Of a DNA stretch of 64,000 nucleotides, positions 8,202 to 16,933 are shown one piece after another (within the stretch, counting starts at the first letter, position 1; each line of letters starts with the position of its first letter). The notes beneath the pieces were generated by a model, which was not told the origin of the DNA, made no database searches, and saw nothing but the letters and a program-made list of their open reading frames with translations. A program made the position numbers and the translations under genes. Source of the stretch: Mangrovimonas sp. TPBH4 (GTDB taxonomy: Bacteria; Bacteroidota; Bacteroidia; Flavobacteriales; Flavobacteriaceae); assembly GCF_001280505.1 (NCBI RefSeq), contig NZ_LBIO01000049.1:124001-188000 (forward strand). Reading direction: 5' to 3'.

Positions 8202-8969
8202 TTAAAAGTTAATAGCAATACAGAAATCAATCCATTCCGGTGTATTAAACACATTACGATTTAAAAATCGATATGCCTGACCATCAGAATATTTTAAAAG
8301 AAACAAAGACAAAGCCCATACTTTAAAATTAATTTTCTTTTGACTTATTAAATCATACACTAATAAAGGTAAAGGCAATAATAAAGGCAACACGAAACTA
8401 AAGTCCCCTCTTTCCATTCCAAAGGCAACTGGCAAACGAGTAATACCTGCTCCCACCATCAATAAAGTACCATAATAGATGAAGCGTTTGTGTAAAAACG
8501 GCCTTTTTCTATTTATAATACCAATAGTTATCATACCTGCAGTATAAAGAAAATCCAATAAATCATTCCCCATTAATCTTCCCCATCTGGTTCTTACTTT
8601 TTCATCGGTAAAAAAATTGTCAGGATAACCAAATTTTGAAAGATCAGTAAGAGATATAAATATGGAAGAGATTATCCAAACCAATAAAATTAGAACAGCC
8701 CATCTCCCAATTTTAGGATGGTACTTAAACTTATCCCAAAACACAAATTGCGTTTGTGCTATAAACACCAACAGCCAAAGTGTTGCAGAAAGACTATGCA
8801 TTACCAATAATGGATACACCTCCATATTACCTTCGTCTACCCTTCTAAAAATATTAGGAGTAAAACCTAAGACACAAATAATAAAAAATAGAATAGCCGA
8901 AATAGAGAAAAAATAATGCTCAAAAGATTTAATATTGGAGCGAGAGCCAGTTACTGTGTGAGTATTCAT
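8202..8969 (-). CDS. Multi-helix membrane protein, possibly DUF2306-like
   Basis: Integral membrane protein of 255 residues with six or seven hydrophobic helices. A His in helix 2 (VMHSLSATLWLLVFIAQTQF, about residue 53) and a second His-Pro-Lys-Ile-Gly-Arg-Trp element about 25 residues later resemble the HxxxA...Q...HRxLG pattern of DUF2306 and cytochrome b561-like families, so heme or quinone binding is possible but unproven. I start at the ATG at 8969, since the 13 residues encoded further upstream are Cys/Gln-rich and not membrane-like. No partner gene is evident. Function unknown. Confidence 0.65.
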   Translation of the reverse strand: MNTHTVTGSRSNIKSFEHYFFSISAILFFIICVLGFTPNIFRRVDEGNMEVYPLLVMHSLSATLWLLVFIAQTQFVFWDKFKYHPKIGRWAVLILLVWIISSIFISLTDLSKFGYPDNFFTDEKVRTRWGRLMGNDLLDFLYTAGMITIGIINRKRPFLHKRFIYYGTLLMVGAGITRLPVAFGMERGDFSFVLPLLLPLPLLVYDLISQKKINFKVWALSLFLLKYSDGQAYRFLNRNVFNTPEWIDFCIAINF

Positions 8970-9158
8970 GACAATACATTTAAATTGGTTGCACCAACCT
9001 TGTTTCACTGAGGCAACTCAAGGTGTTTCTATTGTTTGCCAATTAATTAGAACTGTTTCATATTTTCAGGAAGTCTTATAAATTTACAACAAAAAATCTA
9101 CTTTTATTATTATCAATATCAACCATAGAATTCTTGTTTATTCAAACTGGTTTAATAC

Positions 9159-9338
9159 ATGAACAAACTTTTAAGACCTTTAGAAATTGTTATTTCCATT
9201 ATTACCCTAGCCTTAGTAATCCTTGCTCTTACAAATATTTGGCCAAACAATCCGTTTATCAAATACAAATTTTTGATAGTCATTTTCTCCATTGCCTATA
9301 ATAGATCCCTTATAAAAGCCTATAAAAACCGAAACTAG
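9159..9338 (+). CDS. Small hydrophobic protein, 59 residues
   Basis: An ATG-to-TAG frame of 59 codons, below common length cut-offs, in a 395-base gap that otherwise has no gene. It encodes a positively charged start (MNKLLRPLE), one strongly hydrophobic helix (IVISIITLALVILALTNIW), a loop NNPFIKYK, a second hydrophobic stretch (FLIVIFSIAYN) and a basic tail. This looks like a real two-helix membrane miniprotein rather than chance, but I know no family for it. Its stop codon sits in the left arm of an inverted repeat (CTAGAGC 9335-9341, GCTCTAG 9353-9359) that also overlaps the promoter of the next gene. Confidence 0.5.
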   Translation: MNKLLRPLEIVISIITLALVILALTNIWPNNPFIKYKFLIVIFSIAYNRSLIKAYKNRN

Positions 9339-9350
9339 AGCGCGTGTTTG

Positions 9351-9381
9351 TTGCTCTAGCTGTTTAATGGTAGTATCTTTG
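9351..9381 (+). promoter_or_regulatory. Promoter of the outer-membrane protein at 9404
   Basis: TTG at 9351-9353, a 20-base spacer and TATCTTTG at 9374-9381 match the Bacteroidota consensus (TTG-N19/20-TAnnTTTG). The -7 element ends 22 bases before the ATG. Confidence 0.75.
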
Positions 9382-9403
9382 CAAAAATTTTTACCAAACA
9401 AAT

Positions 9404-10267
9404 ATGAAAACAAAACTATTTACAGTAGTTGGCCTATTGTTGAGCGGTATGTCTTTTGCACAGTTGCAAATTTCTGCCAGTGGCGGGTATGCCATTGGAA
9501 GTGCTGAAATTAAGTTAGGCGAAAAAGTAAGCACTAGTACAACCGAGAACTCTTATGGAAGCTACGGAGAAGGTGTGAATTTCCAATTAAGAGGTACCTA
9601 TTTCTTTAACGAACACTTTGGAGCCGATTTAGGTTTTGGATACCTTCATGGGGCAGACCAAACCGTTTCTGAGGTTAATTTACCAAACCTAGAGTTGGAC
9701 GCTATTGCCAGAGCCCGTGCTTATGGAGCTTCTTTGTCTATGGTTTATAGATTTAGCAATAATATTTACGGACGTTTTGGAGCCTTGATTAAAGTAGGCG
9801 GAAAAACTGAAGCTGTTGTGAATCAAAAATCAGTATTCTCATCTGCAGAAGCTACTGCTTTAAACCTTCCGGAAGGGTCTTATTCAGACACCCATTATGT
9901 TGAAGATTTCCACGGAAAATTCCCATTGGGATTTGTGGGAGCTCTAGGCTACAAATTTGACGTAAGCCCTAACATTAGTTTGTTTGCTGAAGCGGAATAT
10001 TACGGTATCAGCTTGAAGCGTAAAGACTCTGAACTTGTTGAATTCAACACCAACATTGTATTGCCTGATGGTACTGTGGCCGTTGAAGGATACTATACTT
10101 TGGACAACTTGCCTGCGGGATACTCTAAAGAAACTACCTATGTAGATGAATTGCCAAACGATAATACCGATCCTTCTAGAAAACTAGCACAAAAGGTACC
10201 GTATTCATCTTTTGGAATCAACATTGGGATTACCTATACCTTTAAGGCATCCTCTAAAAAACAATAG
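9404..10267 (+). CDS. Outer-membrane beta-barrel protein
   Basis: Protein of 287 residues with a signal peptide cleaved after SFA (about residue 19), then alternating aromatic/hydrophobic strands and Gly/Asn-rich turns typical of an OmpA/OmpW-type eight-strand barrel. Segments such as GADLGFGYLHGAD, GRFGALIKVGGK, and the C-terminal SSFGINIGITYTFKA (ending strand with terminal aromatic) support this. There is no peptidoglycan-binding domain. Own promoter and own terminator, so monocistronic. Specific role unknown. Confidence 0.75.
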   Translation: MKTKLFTVVGLLLSGMSFAQLQISASGGYAIGSAEIKLGEKVSTSTTENSYGSYGEGVNFQLRGTYFFNEHFGADLGFGYLHGADQTVSEVNLPNLELDAIARARAYGASLSMVYRFSNNIYGRFGALIKVGGKTEAVVNQKSVFSSAEATALNLPEGSYSDTHYVEDFHGKFPLGFVGALGYKFDVSPNISLFAEAEYYGISLKRKDSELVEFNTNIVLPDGTVAVEGYYTLDNLPAGYSKETTYVDELPNDNTDPSRKLAQKVPYSSFGINIGITYTFKASSKKQ

Positions 10268-10295
10268 GTTGTTTTTTAAAAACCTTTTTAAATCT

Positions 10296-10326
10296 TACCC
10301 TCTGTATCTACAGGGGGTATTTTTTT
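10296..10326 (+). terminator. Intrinsic terminator
   Basis: TACCCTCTGT / ACAGGGGGTA with an ATCT loop and a T-tract follows the outer-membrane protein gene. The core is the same as in the ssrA terminator at 8116-8147. Confidence 0.85.
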
Positions 10327-10429
10327 GGTATTAAATGAGGTAGAAATAAAATAGTAAACAGACTCCTAAATTGTGTTGTAAATTCCATAAATAATTTTGA
10401 AATTCACATTACCATTTAACTTTTTCACT

Positions 10430-10732
10430 ATGGACGTAAAATTTGAAATTGTACGCATTGGGAGTAAACGAAAGGATTCTGCTGCTGAATTACTTATCCG
10501 CCAAAACCTAAATTTTCTAAGGGTTGGCATTCGCCATGTACTGCAAAACTTAGAACCTGCCAATGACAATAGTCGGTTGGATATGGTATTGGTAATTCCT
10601 GAGGAAGGTGTGGATGTGAAAATTGTTTTGGACAACCTTGCTTCACCACATATTGCAGAATTATTGAAAACCCGCTACCCTAACAATATTTTTGAAGGCG
10701 ATTATAAGCTTATTTTGGCCACTAAGGCTTAA
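10430..10732 (+). CDS. Hypothetical protein, 100 residues
   Basis: Soluble protein of 100 residues with no signal peptide or membrane helix. The sequence is mixed alpha/beta (MDVKFEIVRIGSKRK, then a helix around LLIRQNLNFL, a strand LDMVLVIPEEGVDVKIVL). I do not recognise a family. The ATG at 10430 is preferred over an in-frame TTG at 10397. The following methyltransferase gene starts 43 bases downstream on the same strand, so the two may be co-transcribed. Confidence 0.6.
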   Translation: MDVKFEIVRIGSKRKDSAAELLIRQNLNFLRVGIRHVLQNLEPANDNSRLDMVLVIPEEGVDVKIVLDNLASPHIAELLKTRYPNNIFEGDYKLILATKA

Positions 10733-10775
10733 TAGTACTTTTTAAAAGCTTGTGCTTTTCCTATTTTTGCAGCCT

Positions 10776-11234
10776 ATGAACGATAACTTTACAAATGAGT
10801 TTTTTGGCATTGGAATCCAAAACGGAAAAACTCCAGAGAACCTAGGCATGCTATGGCGTTCGGCACAAAACATGGGGGCCAGTTTTATCTTTACCATTGG
10901 CAACCGCTATGCCAAACAAGCTTGTGACACCCACAATGCCGTAAAGGCCATGCCTTATTTTCATTATGATACTTTTGAGGATTTTTTCAATAATATGCCT
11001 AAAGGTGCTCGTTTGGTTGGTGTAGAACTTACGGAAGATGCCGTGCCATTGGAAACCTTCCACCACCCAAGACGCTGTGTCTACCTCTTGGGAGCCGAAG
11101 ACCACGGACTTTCCAAAAAGGCTATTGAAAAGGCTCATTTCTTAGTAAAGTTCAACTCCCAGTTAAGTGTGAATGTTTCCGTTGCCGGAAGCATCGTGAT
11201 GTACGACAGAGGTATTGCCAAACCGAGATCCTAA
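10776..11234 (+). CDS. TrmH/SpoU-family RNA methyltransferase
   Basis: SPOUT-class methyltransferase of 152 residues, close to the minimal TrmL-like size. The family motifs are in order: motif 1 with NLGMLWRSAQNMGAS (about 18-32; Asn and Arg of the catalytic loop), motif 2 LLGAEDHGLSKKA (about 101), and motif 3 VNVSVAGSIVMYDRG (about 132). The deep trefoil knot binds S-adenosylmethionine and methylates a ribose 2'-OH in tRNA or rRNA; the target is not decidable here. The ATG at 10776 fits; an earlier in-frame GTG adds only hydrophobic residues from the leader. Confidence 0.85.
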   Translation: MNDNFTNEFFGIGIQNGKTPENLGMLWRSAQNMGASFIFTIGNRYAKQACDTHNAVKAMPYFHYDTFEDFFNNMPKGARLVGVELTEDAVPLETFHHPRRCVYLLGAEDHGLSKKAIEKAHFLVKFNSQLSVNVSVAGSIVMYDRGIAKPRS

Positions 11235-11298
11235 GTATAGGAGCAATTTTGACTTAGCGTCCGCTGTTAAAATTCCATGTAAATTACTTATATTCACT

Positions 11299-11336
11299 AA
11301 GGCTAAGAGTCCTCCTAATTAGTTCATTTTAGCCTT
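11299..11336. repeat. Inverted repeat in the gap before 11369
   Basis: AAGGCTAA at 11299-11306 and TTAGCCTT at 11329-11336, 22 bases apart, in the 134-base gap between the methyltransferase and a lipoprotein gene. There is no T-tract, so it is a poor terminator; significance unknown. Confidence 0.3.
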
Positions 11337-11368
11337 GCCCCTATTCCAACTAAGTAATATTGTGGATT

Positions 11369-12391
11369 ATGAAACAAATTACACCTTATCTCAACCTTCT
11401 AAATTGGGTCTTAATCTTACTATGCTTTACACAGAGCTGTAAACAATTCAAAACCTACGATAAAGAAAGTCTATTGATTGAAGAAAATGATTCTACAATT
11501 ACAAAAACGGATTTTTCCCAAGCCCAAACAAAGCAATTAGATACTTCTCAAACATTTGATCAACATCTATTTTGTTTCGCTCAAAAATCGGAAGCGGTAA
11601 ACTATCCAAATGAATACAATTATGAATTCATCCGTCTTGAAAAGGATATAGAAGGAAAAGTTACTGGTCAATTTTATGTGTCCTATTTTGGAAAAGATGA
11701 GGCCAAAGGGCATCTAAAAGGTGTTTGGAACAAAGACAAGCAGGCATTTGATGTTACAGCGGAATATTTGGCCGAAGGTGAAACTTACAAAGAACAAAGA
11801 ACCTATCCCATAAAAGAGGACCATATTTTATTAGGCTATCAAACTGTGGATGGCCAAGAAGCTAGCCTACCTAGAATCAATTGTGATATGTACAATGACT
11901 TATTTAAAGAATACCAACAAGGTTTTATAAACCACTTTTTAAATACAACAGATAGAAGCCGACTAAAAAAAGTGATGACTTCCCAAAACCTTGGCTATTC
12001 CAAAGAAGATTTGGACCAACTAAAATTCTTGGAAGCCATGGTGGATTTAAACCACGACCCAAGCGACTATGAATATTTACTCTACGTAATGGACCCCATG
12101 CTTTGCGGGACAGGAGGCTGCAATTTGTTTATCCTTAACAAATCTGGGGAAGTGCTCTCTGAAATTTCCGTCACCAAACCTCCTATCTATGTTCCTGTAA
12201 CTTCATTTGAAAATGACCAAAAACAAAAAGGTGAATGGAAAGAGCTTTATGTGTACAGTAAAGGCTATAGGCGTTTGGTTCCTAAAAATGGACAATATCC
12301 AACCAATGCTTCTATGGCCCCTGAGATTTTGGAAGCCCAGATATTGAATTTCCCTAACGCCTACAGATTGGTCATGAATTATTTGGATTAA
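11369..12391 (+). CDS. Putative lipoprotein of unknown function
   Basis: Protein of 340 residues with a type II signal peptide ending FTQSC, so Cys at about residue 24 would be lipidated. The following residues KQFKTYDKES carry no acidic cluster directly after Cys, which argues for periplasmic rather than surface placement. The mature part is soluble; CGTGGCNLFIL near residue 248 is a conspicuous Cys/Gly element found in some uncharacterised proteobacterial and flavobacterial lipoproteins. I do not recognise a defined family. It starts at the ATG at 11369; a TTG nine bases upstream is unlikely. Converges with the small lipoprotein gene at 12393. Confidence 0.65.
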   Translation: MKQITPYLNLLNWVLILLCFTQSCKQFKTYDKESLLIEENDSTITKTDFSQAQTKQLDTSQTFDQHLFCFAQKSEAVNYPNEYNYEFIRLEKDIEGKVTGQFYVSYFGKDEAKGHLKGVWNKDKQAFDVTAEYLAEGETYKEQRTYPIKEDHILLGYQTVDGQEASLPRINCDMYNDLFKEYQQGFINHFLNTTDRSRLKKVMTSQNLGYSKEDLDQLKFLEAMVDLNHDPSDYEYLLYVMDPMLCGTGGCNLFILNKSGEVLSEISVTKPPIYVPVTSFENDQKQKGEWKELYVYSKGYRRLVPKNGQYPTNASMAPEILEAQILNFPNAYRLVMNYLD

Positions 12392-12392
12392 C

Positions 12393-12743
12393 CTATTCGA
12401 TGCGTTCCATACGCCATTGCCACGTAGCATATTTACTTTTGGCTGTTCCTTCAATAACATTAGGCGCAATCATTTTCCCTGTATATTTTGAAAAGCCATC
12501 ATTAAATTCCAGAATAACCTCATCCCCATTCTGTTGCCAAATATCATTTTCCTTGGATGTATCGTTTGGATGTGTGGTTTCCAAGATACCATTTTTCGCA
12601 AACCTTATTTGGTAGGTCCAATCTGCATCGCTGTATGCCCAAAGGGTTTCTTCAAGGGAAAAATCGACCGCAGTTGTACTTTTTGTAGTTTTACACCCAT
12701 AAAGCATCGCGCAGGTTACTATCAAAACCAATAATTGTCTCAT
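12393..12743 (-). CDS. Small putative lipoprotein
   Basis: Protein of 116 residues with a lipoprotein signal ending MLYGC (Cys at about 17). The mature domain reads like a small lipocalin-type or META-like barrel measuring difference from a reference: WAYSDADWTYQIRF, NDIWQQNGDEVILEFNDG, IEGTAKSKYATWQWRM. Similar small barrel lipoproteins are common in Flavobacteria, with no assigned role. The start is the ATG at 12743. Its 3' end lies one base from the convergent lipoprotein gene. Confidence 0.6.
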   Translation of the reverse strand: MRQLLVLIVTCAMLYGCKTTKSTTAVDFSLEETLWAYSDADWTYQIRFAKNGILETTHPNDTSKENDIWQQNGDEVILEFNDGFSKYTGKMIAPNVIEGTAKSKYATWQWRMERIE

Positions 12744-12803
12744 TTTGAAAATTCTTATTGAAGGCAACAACAAACAGAGGCTTAAAACAAAACCTTTAAA
12801 TCA

Positions 12804-14228
12804 TCAAGGCTCATCTTCTTTTTCTTCATCCTTTTTAATAGGAATAAGGTTGTCGAAAAATGGCAGTTCAATACCCACAATAAAGCGCCACCTGGTATAG
12901 TCCAGTTTTGAAGTTTCATTGGTGGCTCCCAAAAATTCACCCAACAAGTTTAGAGAAGTCGTATATTCAGAAGAACCATTGGCGTATGTACCTCCCAATA
13001 TGATCCTTCCCCATTTTAAGGAATAATCAAACCCAGCTGCCATATGTAAAAAATCGTCTCCCATATTGAGCAAACTAGCCTGCGAACTGGATAAATCAAA
13101 AAAATTCGAACTCTCCTTTTCGGCAGAATAGTCTGTGGAGAAACTTACATAGGCATTTAAATTATGACGAACATAGATTTCTGCCCCAGCTCCAAAATTG
13201 ACCACCGATTTTAAATCCTGATAAAACTCTGGAGATAGCGTTTCGGTATCGCTGATATCAAATTCCGGCACAGAAAAACGCGAGTAGGAATTTAATCCAT
13301 TAAACCATTCCACATTCAAATGCAACATACTTCTTCCTATAGGAATACCAGCCCCCACGGCCAAACCAAAAGGTTGCTTGCGTTTGGCATCCAAATCTTT
13401 AAATCCCGCTATAACCGATTGGTCACTTCCTGTTCCAACTCCAGAAATAACCTTATTGTAACCGTATCGGCTATTGCTAATGAGTTCCCAATATGGCAAA
13501 GTCATGGTCATACCAAAGTCTACGCCCTCACCTCGATAACTCGCGCCTAGTTTCCAAAACAAACCATAAGATTCCTGACTGTAATTGATTTCCTCATTAA
13601 AATAAGCCACTTTGTCCTCTCCATACCTTACGGTGTTGCCTAAAGCGGTCCCCCCCGAATTCCGATAAATGGAGAAAAAGCCACTAACTCCAATACTCAA
13701 ACGATCATTTAGGGATTTGGCCCAGGTAATCCCAACCCACTCATCTTTTACTGCGTTTTTGAGTTTTATTCGTGTAGAATACATCTCATTCCCTTCAACG
13801 ATATCTACAATATCCGCCTCCTTAAATGGGGTATCATAATTAAGATCTATGCTGTTTCGGAATTTAGAAAATGAGGAATAGGCAAATTGTTCGCCCTTAA
13901 ATTTAAAGGTCCCTGCCACCATGGATGGAATCCCGTCGAAATTTTTGCTTCGGATAGCGGCATCTTCTGGTCCCACATTGTTATTGAGCCGAATCCTACT
14001 ATAATCATAGGCCTTGGCGTTAATAGTAAAGGTAGTGTTTTTGGCCAATGCCAAACGCGAAGGGTTGTAATAGGTAAGTCCCAAATCGTTAACACTCCCC
14101 GTTACATTACCCAAGAGCAACACCGAACGGTTTCCATAATTTTCAAACTTATAGTTGGTTTCTTGAGCGAGCAATTGCAAGGAACACCCAAAGACCATAA
14201 AAACGCATAGAGGTAACTTTAGCTTCAT
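12804..14228 (-). CDS. Outer-membrane barrel protein, FadL/DUF5723-like
   Basis: Protein of 474 residues with a signal peptide cleaved after LLAQ (about 23). The first mature segment (NYGNRSVLLLGNVTGSVNDLGLTYYNPSRLAL) in its parts GSVNDLG and YYNPSRLAL matches the hatch region typical of FadL/OmpP1-like transporters, where a Asn-Pro-Ser/Ala-Ala/Arg-Leu motif plugs the barrel. The rest is long beta-strand sequence, with Asp/Glu-rich turn and C-terminal KKDEEKEDEP tail that is unusual for a barrel end. Likely a transporter of hydrophobic compounds or an uncharacterised DUF5723 protein. No operon partner. Confidence 0.6.
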   Translation of the reverse strand: MKLKLPLCVFMVFGCSLQLLAQETNYKFENYGNRSVLLLGNVTGSVNDLGLTYYNPSRLALAKNTTFTINAKAYDYSRIRLNNNVGPEDAAIRSKNFDGIPSMVAGTFKFKGEQFAYSSFSKFRNSIDLNYDTPFKEADIVDIVEGNEMYSTRIKLKNAVKDEWVGITWAKSLNDRLSIGVSGFFSIYRNSGGTALGNTVRYGEDKVAYFNEEINYSQESYGLFWKLGASYRGEGVDFGMTMTLPYWELISNSRYGYNKVISGVGTGSDQSVIAGFKDLDAKRKQPFGLAVGAGIPIGRSMLHLNVEWFNGLNSYSRFSVPEFDISDTETLSPEFYQDLKSVVNFGAGAEIYVRHNLNAYVSFSTDYSAEKESSNFFDLSSSQASLLNMGDDFLHMAAGFDYSLKWGRIILGGTYANGSSEYTTSLNLLGEFLGATNETSKLDYTRWRFIVGIELPFFDNLIPIKKDEEKEDEP

Positions 14229-14353
14229 CAACTGCAAAGGACTTAAATTCAACAATCTACTATAAAAATACTACTTTTATTGCTGAAACTTGCACTTCAG
14301 AAGCTGAAATACAGCCACTTAAAAATTCACAGTCAACTTATTTCCCTTTAATT

Positions 14354-15121
14354 TTATTTCAAAATAGTCTTTACAAAGTCTTCTATGGTTCCCACACCAT
14401 TTTTCTGCAAATGTTTTATAAACGCACTCCCAATGATAGCTCCTTTTGCATAATTTGTTGCTTGAGAAAATGTTTGCTTATTTGAAATTCCAAATCCCAC
14501 TATTTGAGCATTGTGCAAATGCATTTTGGCAACTCGCTTAAAATAATTGGTTTGTTCCTCTCCAAATCCCTCTTGGCTCCCCGTAACACTGCTACTGCTC
14601 ACCATATAAATAAACCCATTGGAAATAGAATCGATAAATTTTATACGTTCCTCAGAAGTTTGAGGCGTTATCAAAAACACGTTCAGCAAGCCATGAGCTT
14701 CAAACATTTTTTGATAGTCTGCTACATAAACATCTACAGGTAAATCAGGAATGATAAGTCCATCAATTCCAACCTCCTGACATTTTTCACAAAAAGCTTC
14801 TACGCCATATTGCAGGATTGGATTGAAATAGCCCATAACTAATAGTGGAATTGAAACTGTCTCCCGAATGTTTTTAAGCTGCTGAAACAAGACCTCTGTG
14901 GTCATACCATTTTTTAAAGCTTGAGTAGAACTAGCCTGAATGATTGGCCCGTCCGCTAAAGGATCACTAAAAGGTAAACCAATTTCAATCATATCCACTC
15001 CGCTTTGCTCCAAGTTCTGTATGATGGAAATAGTATCGTTAAGAGTCGGAAAACCTGCCGTAAAATAGATAGACAGTAACTTTTCACCTTCTTTGAGCTT
15101 TGTTTGAATGCGGTTCATCAT
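14354..15121 (-). CDS. trpA: Tryptophan synthase alpha subunit
   Basis: TrpA of 255 residues; cleaves indole-3-glycerol phosphate to indole and glyceraldehyde 3-phosphate, passing indole to TrpB. TIM-barrel landmarks include FTAGFPT (about 21), the catalytic Glu in MIEIGLPFSDPLADGP (about 46), the Asp in GLIIPDLP (about 125), and the phosphate-binding GFGISNK near 207. Last gene of trpEGDCFBA, starting six bases after trpB ends. No strong terminator is visible in the 98-base gap downstream. Confidence 0.95.
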   Translation of the reverse strand: MMNRIQTKLKEGEKLLSIYFTAGFPTLNDTISIIQNLEQSGVDMIEIGLPFSDPLADGPIIQASSTQALKNGMTTEVLFQQLKNIRETVSIPLLVMGYFNPILQYGVEAFCEKCQEVGIDGLIIPDLPVDVYVADYQKMFEAHGLLNVFLITPQTSEERIKFIDSISNGFIYMVSSSSVTGSQEGFGEEQTNYFKRVAKMHLHNAQIVGFGISNKQTFSQATNYAKGAIIGSAFIKHLQKNGVGTIEDFVKTILK

Positions 15122-15126
15122 ATCTT

Positions 15127-16308
15127 TTATAACTTAAAATACTTGATATAAGTATCGAGATCCTTATCCCCCCTCCCAGACAAACAGAGCACGACAATAT
15201 CATTGGGATTGAACTGTTTCTTTTCAAAAACTGCCAAAGCATGCGCGCTTTCAATAGCAGGTATAATCCCTTCCAATTGGGCCAATTTCATTCCAGCAGT
15301 CATAGCTTCGTTATCTGTAACCGACAAAAACTCGGCCCTTCCCGAAGCAAACAAATGCGCATGCATAGGCCCAACTCCAGGATAATCCAAACCTGCAGAA
15401 ATAGAATATGGCTCAGTAATCTGGCCATCCTTGGTCTGCATCAATAAGGTTTTGCTTCCATGGATAATTCCCTCTCTTCCCAAAACTGAGGTCGCAGCAC
15501 TTTCTCCTGAATCAATCCCATGACCTGCCGCTTCAACTGCGATCAACTTTACAGAAGTGTCTTCCAAAAAATGATAGTAAGCGCCTGCTGCATTACTACC
15601 ACCACCAACACAGGCTACCACATAATCAGGTTTTGAGGTTTGCTCATGTGCCTGCAACTGCTCCTTAATTTCCTCTGAAATCACCGATTGGAACCTCGCC
15701 ACCATATCCGGATATGGATGTGGTCCTACCACACTTCCGATAATGTAATGGGTATTGACGGGATTGTTGATCCAATCCCGAATCGCTTCATTGGTGGCAT
15801 CTTTCAAAGTCTTGCTTCCTGATAACGCTGGAACCACGATTGCTCCCAACATTTTCATCCGGGCCACATTGGGTGCTTGCCTCTCAATGTCAATTTCTCC
15901 CATGTAGACAATACACTCCAAGCCCATCAAGGCGCAAACCGTAGCGGTTGCTACACCGTGTTGGCCCGCACCTGTTTCGGCAATAATTCGGGTTTTGCCC
16001 AAGCGTTTGGCCATCAAAATCTGCCCAATGGTATTATTGATTTTATGAGCCCCCGTATGATTGAGGTCTTCCCTTTTTAAATAGATTTTGGTGTTATACA
16101 CTTCGGACAATCGCTTAGCGAAGTATAATGGCGAAGGCCTGCCCACATAGTCTTTAAGCAACTGATTGAATTCCTTTTGAAACTCAGGTTCAGCCATTAC
16201 CTTTAAATAATTCTGCCGTAGTTCCTCTACATTGGGATAGAGCATCTCAGGGATAAAGGCCCCTCCAAACTCCCCATAATATCCTTTGTTATTGACGTTG
16301 TAGCTCAT
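15127..16308 (-). CDS. trpB: Tryptophan synthase beta subunit
   Basis: TrpB of 393 residues, the pyridoxal-phosphate enzyme that condenses indole with serine. Clear motifs are [12 protein letters not shown] near the N-terminus, the PLP lysine in [12 protein letters not shown] (about residue 83-90), the indole-site Glu in [10 protein letters not shown], and the phosphate-binding GGGSNAAG near 230. Normal TrpB1 length. Its first 20 bases overlap the end of trpF, implying translational coupling. Confidence 0.96.
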   Translation of the reverse strand: MSYNVNNKGYYGEFGGAFIPEMLYPNVEELRQNYLKVMAEPEFQKEFNQLLKDYVGRPSPLYFAKRLSEVYNTKIYLKREDLNHTGAHKINNTIGQILMAKRLGKTRIIAETGAGQHGVATATVCALMGLECIVYMGEIDIERQAPNVARMKMLGAIVVPALSGSKTLKDATNEAIRDWINNPVNTHYIIGSVVGPHPYPDMVARFQSVISEEIKEQLQAHEQTSKPDYVVACVGGGSNAAGAYYHFLEDTSVKLIAVEAAGHGIDSGESAATSVLGREGIIHGSKTLLMQTKDGQITEPYSISAGLDYPGVGPMHAHLFASGRAEFLSVTDNEAMTAGMKLAQLEGIIPAIESAHALAVFEKKQFNPNDIVVLCLSGRGDKDLDTYIKYFKL

Positions 16309-16933
16309 TTATAAAGTTTTCTAGTTCATTCACATTCTTATGTCCTGCCGTAATTTCAAACCTACTGTTTACATCAATGGCATAACAATATTTTGCTGCC
16401 GAAGATTTGAAAAACCGATTCAATATTGGCACATCTGTTGGTCCTATACCTCCACTCAAAATATAGGGTCTCGTAGAGGGGTAACTCTCCAAAATTTTCC
16501 AATTGAACAGCTCTCCATTGCCTCCCGGCAAATCTCCTTTGGTATCAAACAAAAAATAGTCGCTCATGGTTTCAAAAGGTTTGATAATGTCAAAATTGAA
16601 ATTCCTATCTACACTGAAAACTTTAATAATTTCCACAGATGAATCGGATATCTTGTTCAATTCCTTTTTTAAACCATCTATAAACGTTACCGATTCCGCA
16701 CCATGTAATTGTACTGCTTTCAGTCCGTAATCAGCAACCTTTTTAATGACCTCTTGAATGGAAGCATTTACAAACACCCCCGTCTTTTTAATAGTATCTG
16801 AAATTTCAGGAATGTTTCCTTTAAAAAACCGACTAGAGCCTTCATAGAAAATGAACCCCAAATAATCTGGTTTCAAAGCAGCTACGGCCTTGATATTATC
16901 CGAATACTTCATGCCACATACCTTCAGTTTCAT
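16289..16933 (-). CDS. trpF: Phosphoribosylanthranilate isomerase
   Basis: TrpF of 214 residues, isomerising phosphoribosylanthranilate to the carboxyphenylamino-deoxyribulose phosphate. Landmarks: [11 protein letters not shown] with catalytic Cys at about residue 6, [21 protein letters not shown], and the catalytic Asp in LFDTKG near 129, with the phosphate-binding LSGGIGP near 159. It overlaps trpC by four bases (ATGA) and trpB by 20. Confidence 0.94.
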   Translation of the reverse strand: MKLKVCGMKYSDNIKAVAALKPDYLGFIFYEGSSRFFKGNIPEISDTIKKTGVFVNASIQEVIKKVADYGLKAVQLHGAESVTFIDGLKKELNKISDSSVEIIKVFSVDRNFNFDIIKPFETMSDYFLFDTKGDLPGGNGELFNWKILESYPSTRPYILSGGIGPTDVPILNRFFKSSAAKYCYAIDVNSRFEITAGHKNVNELENFINELQRQ

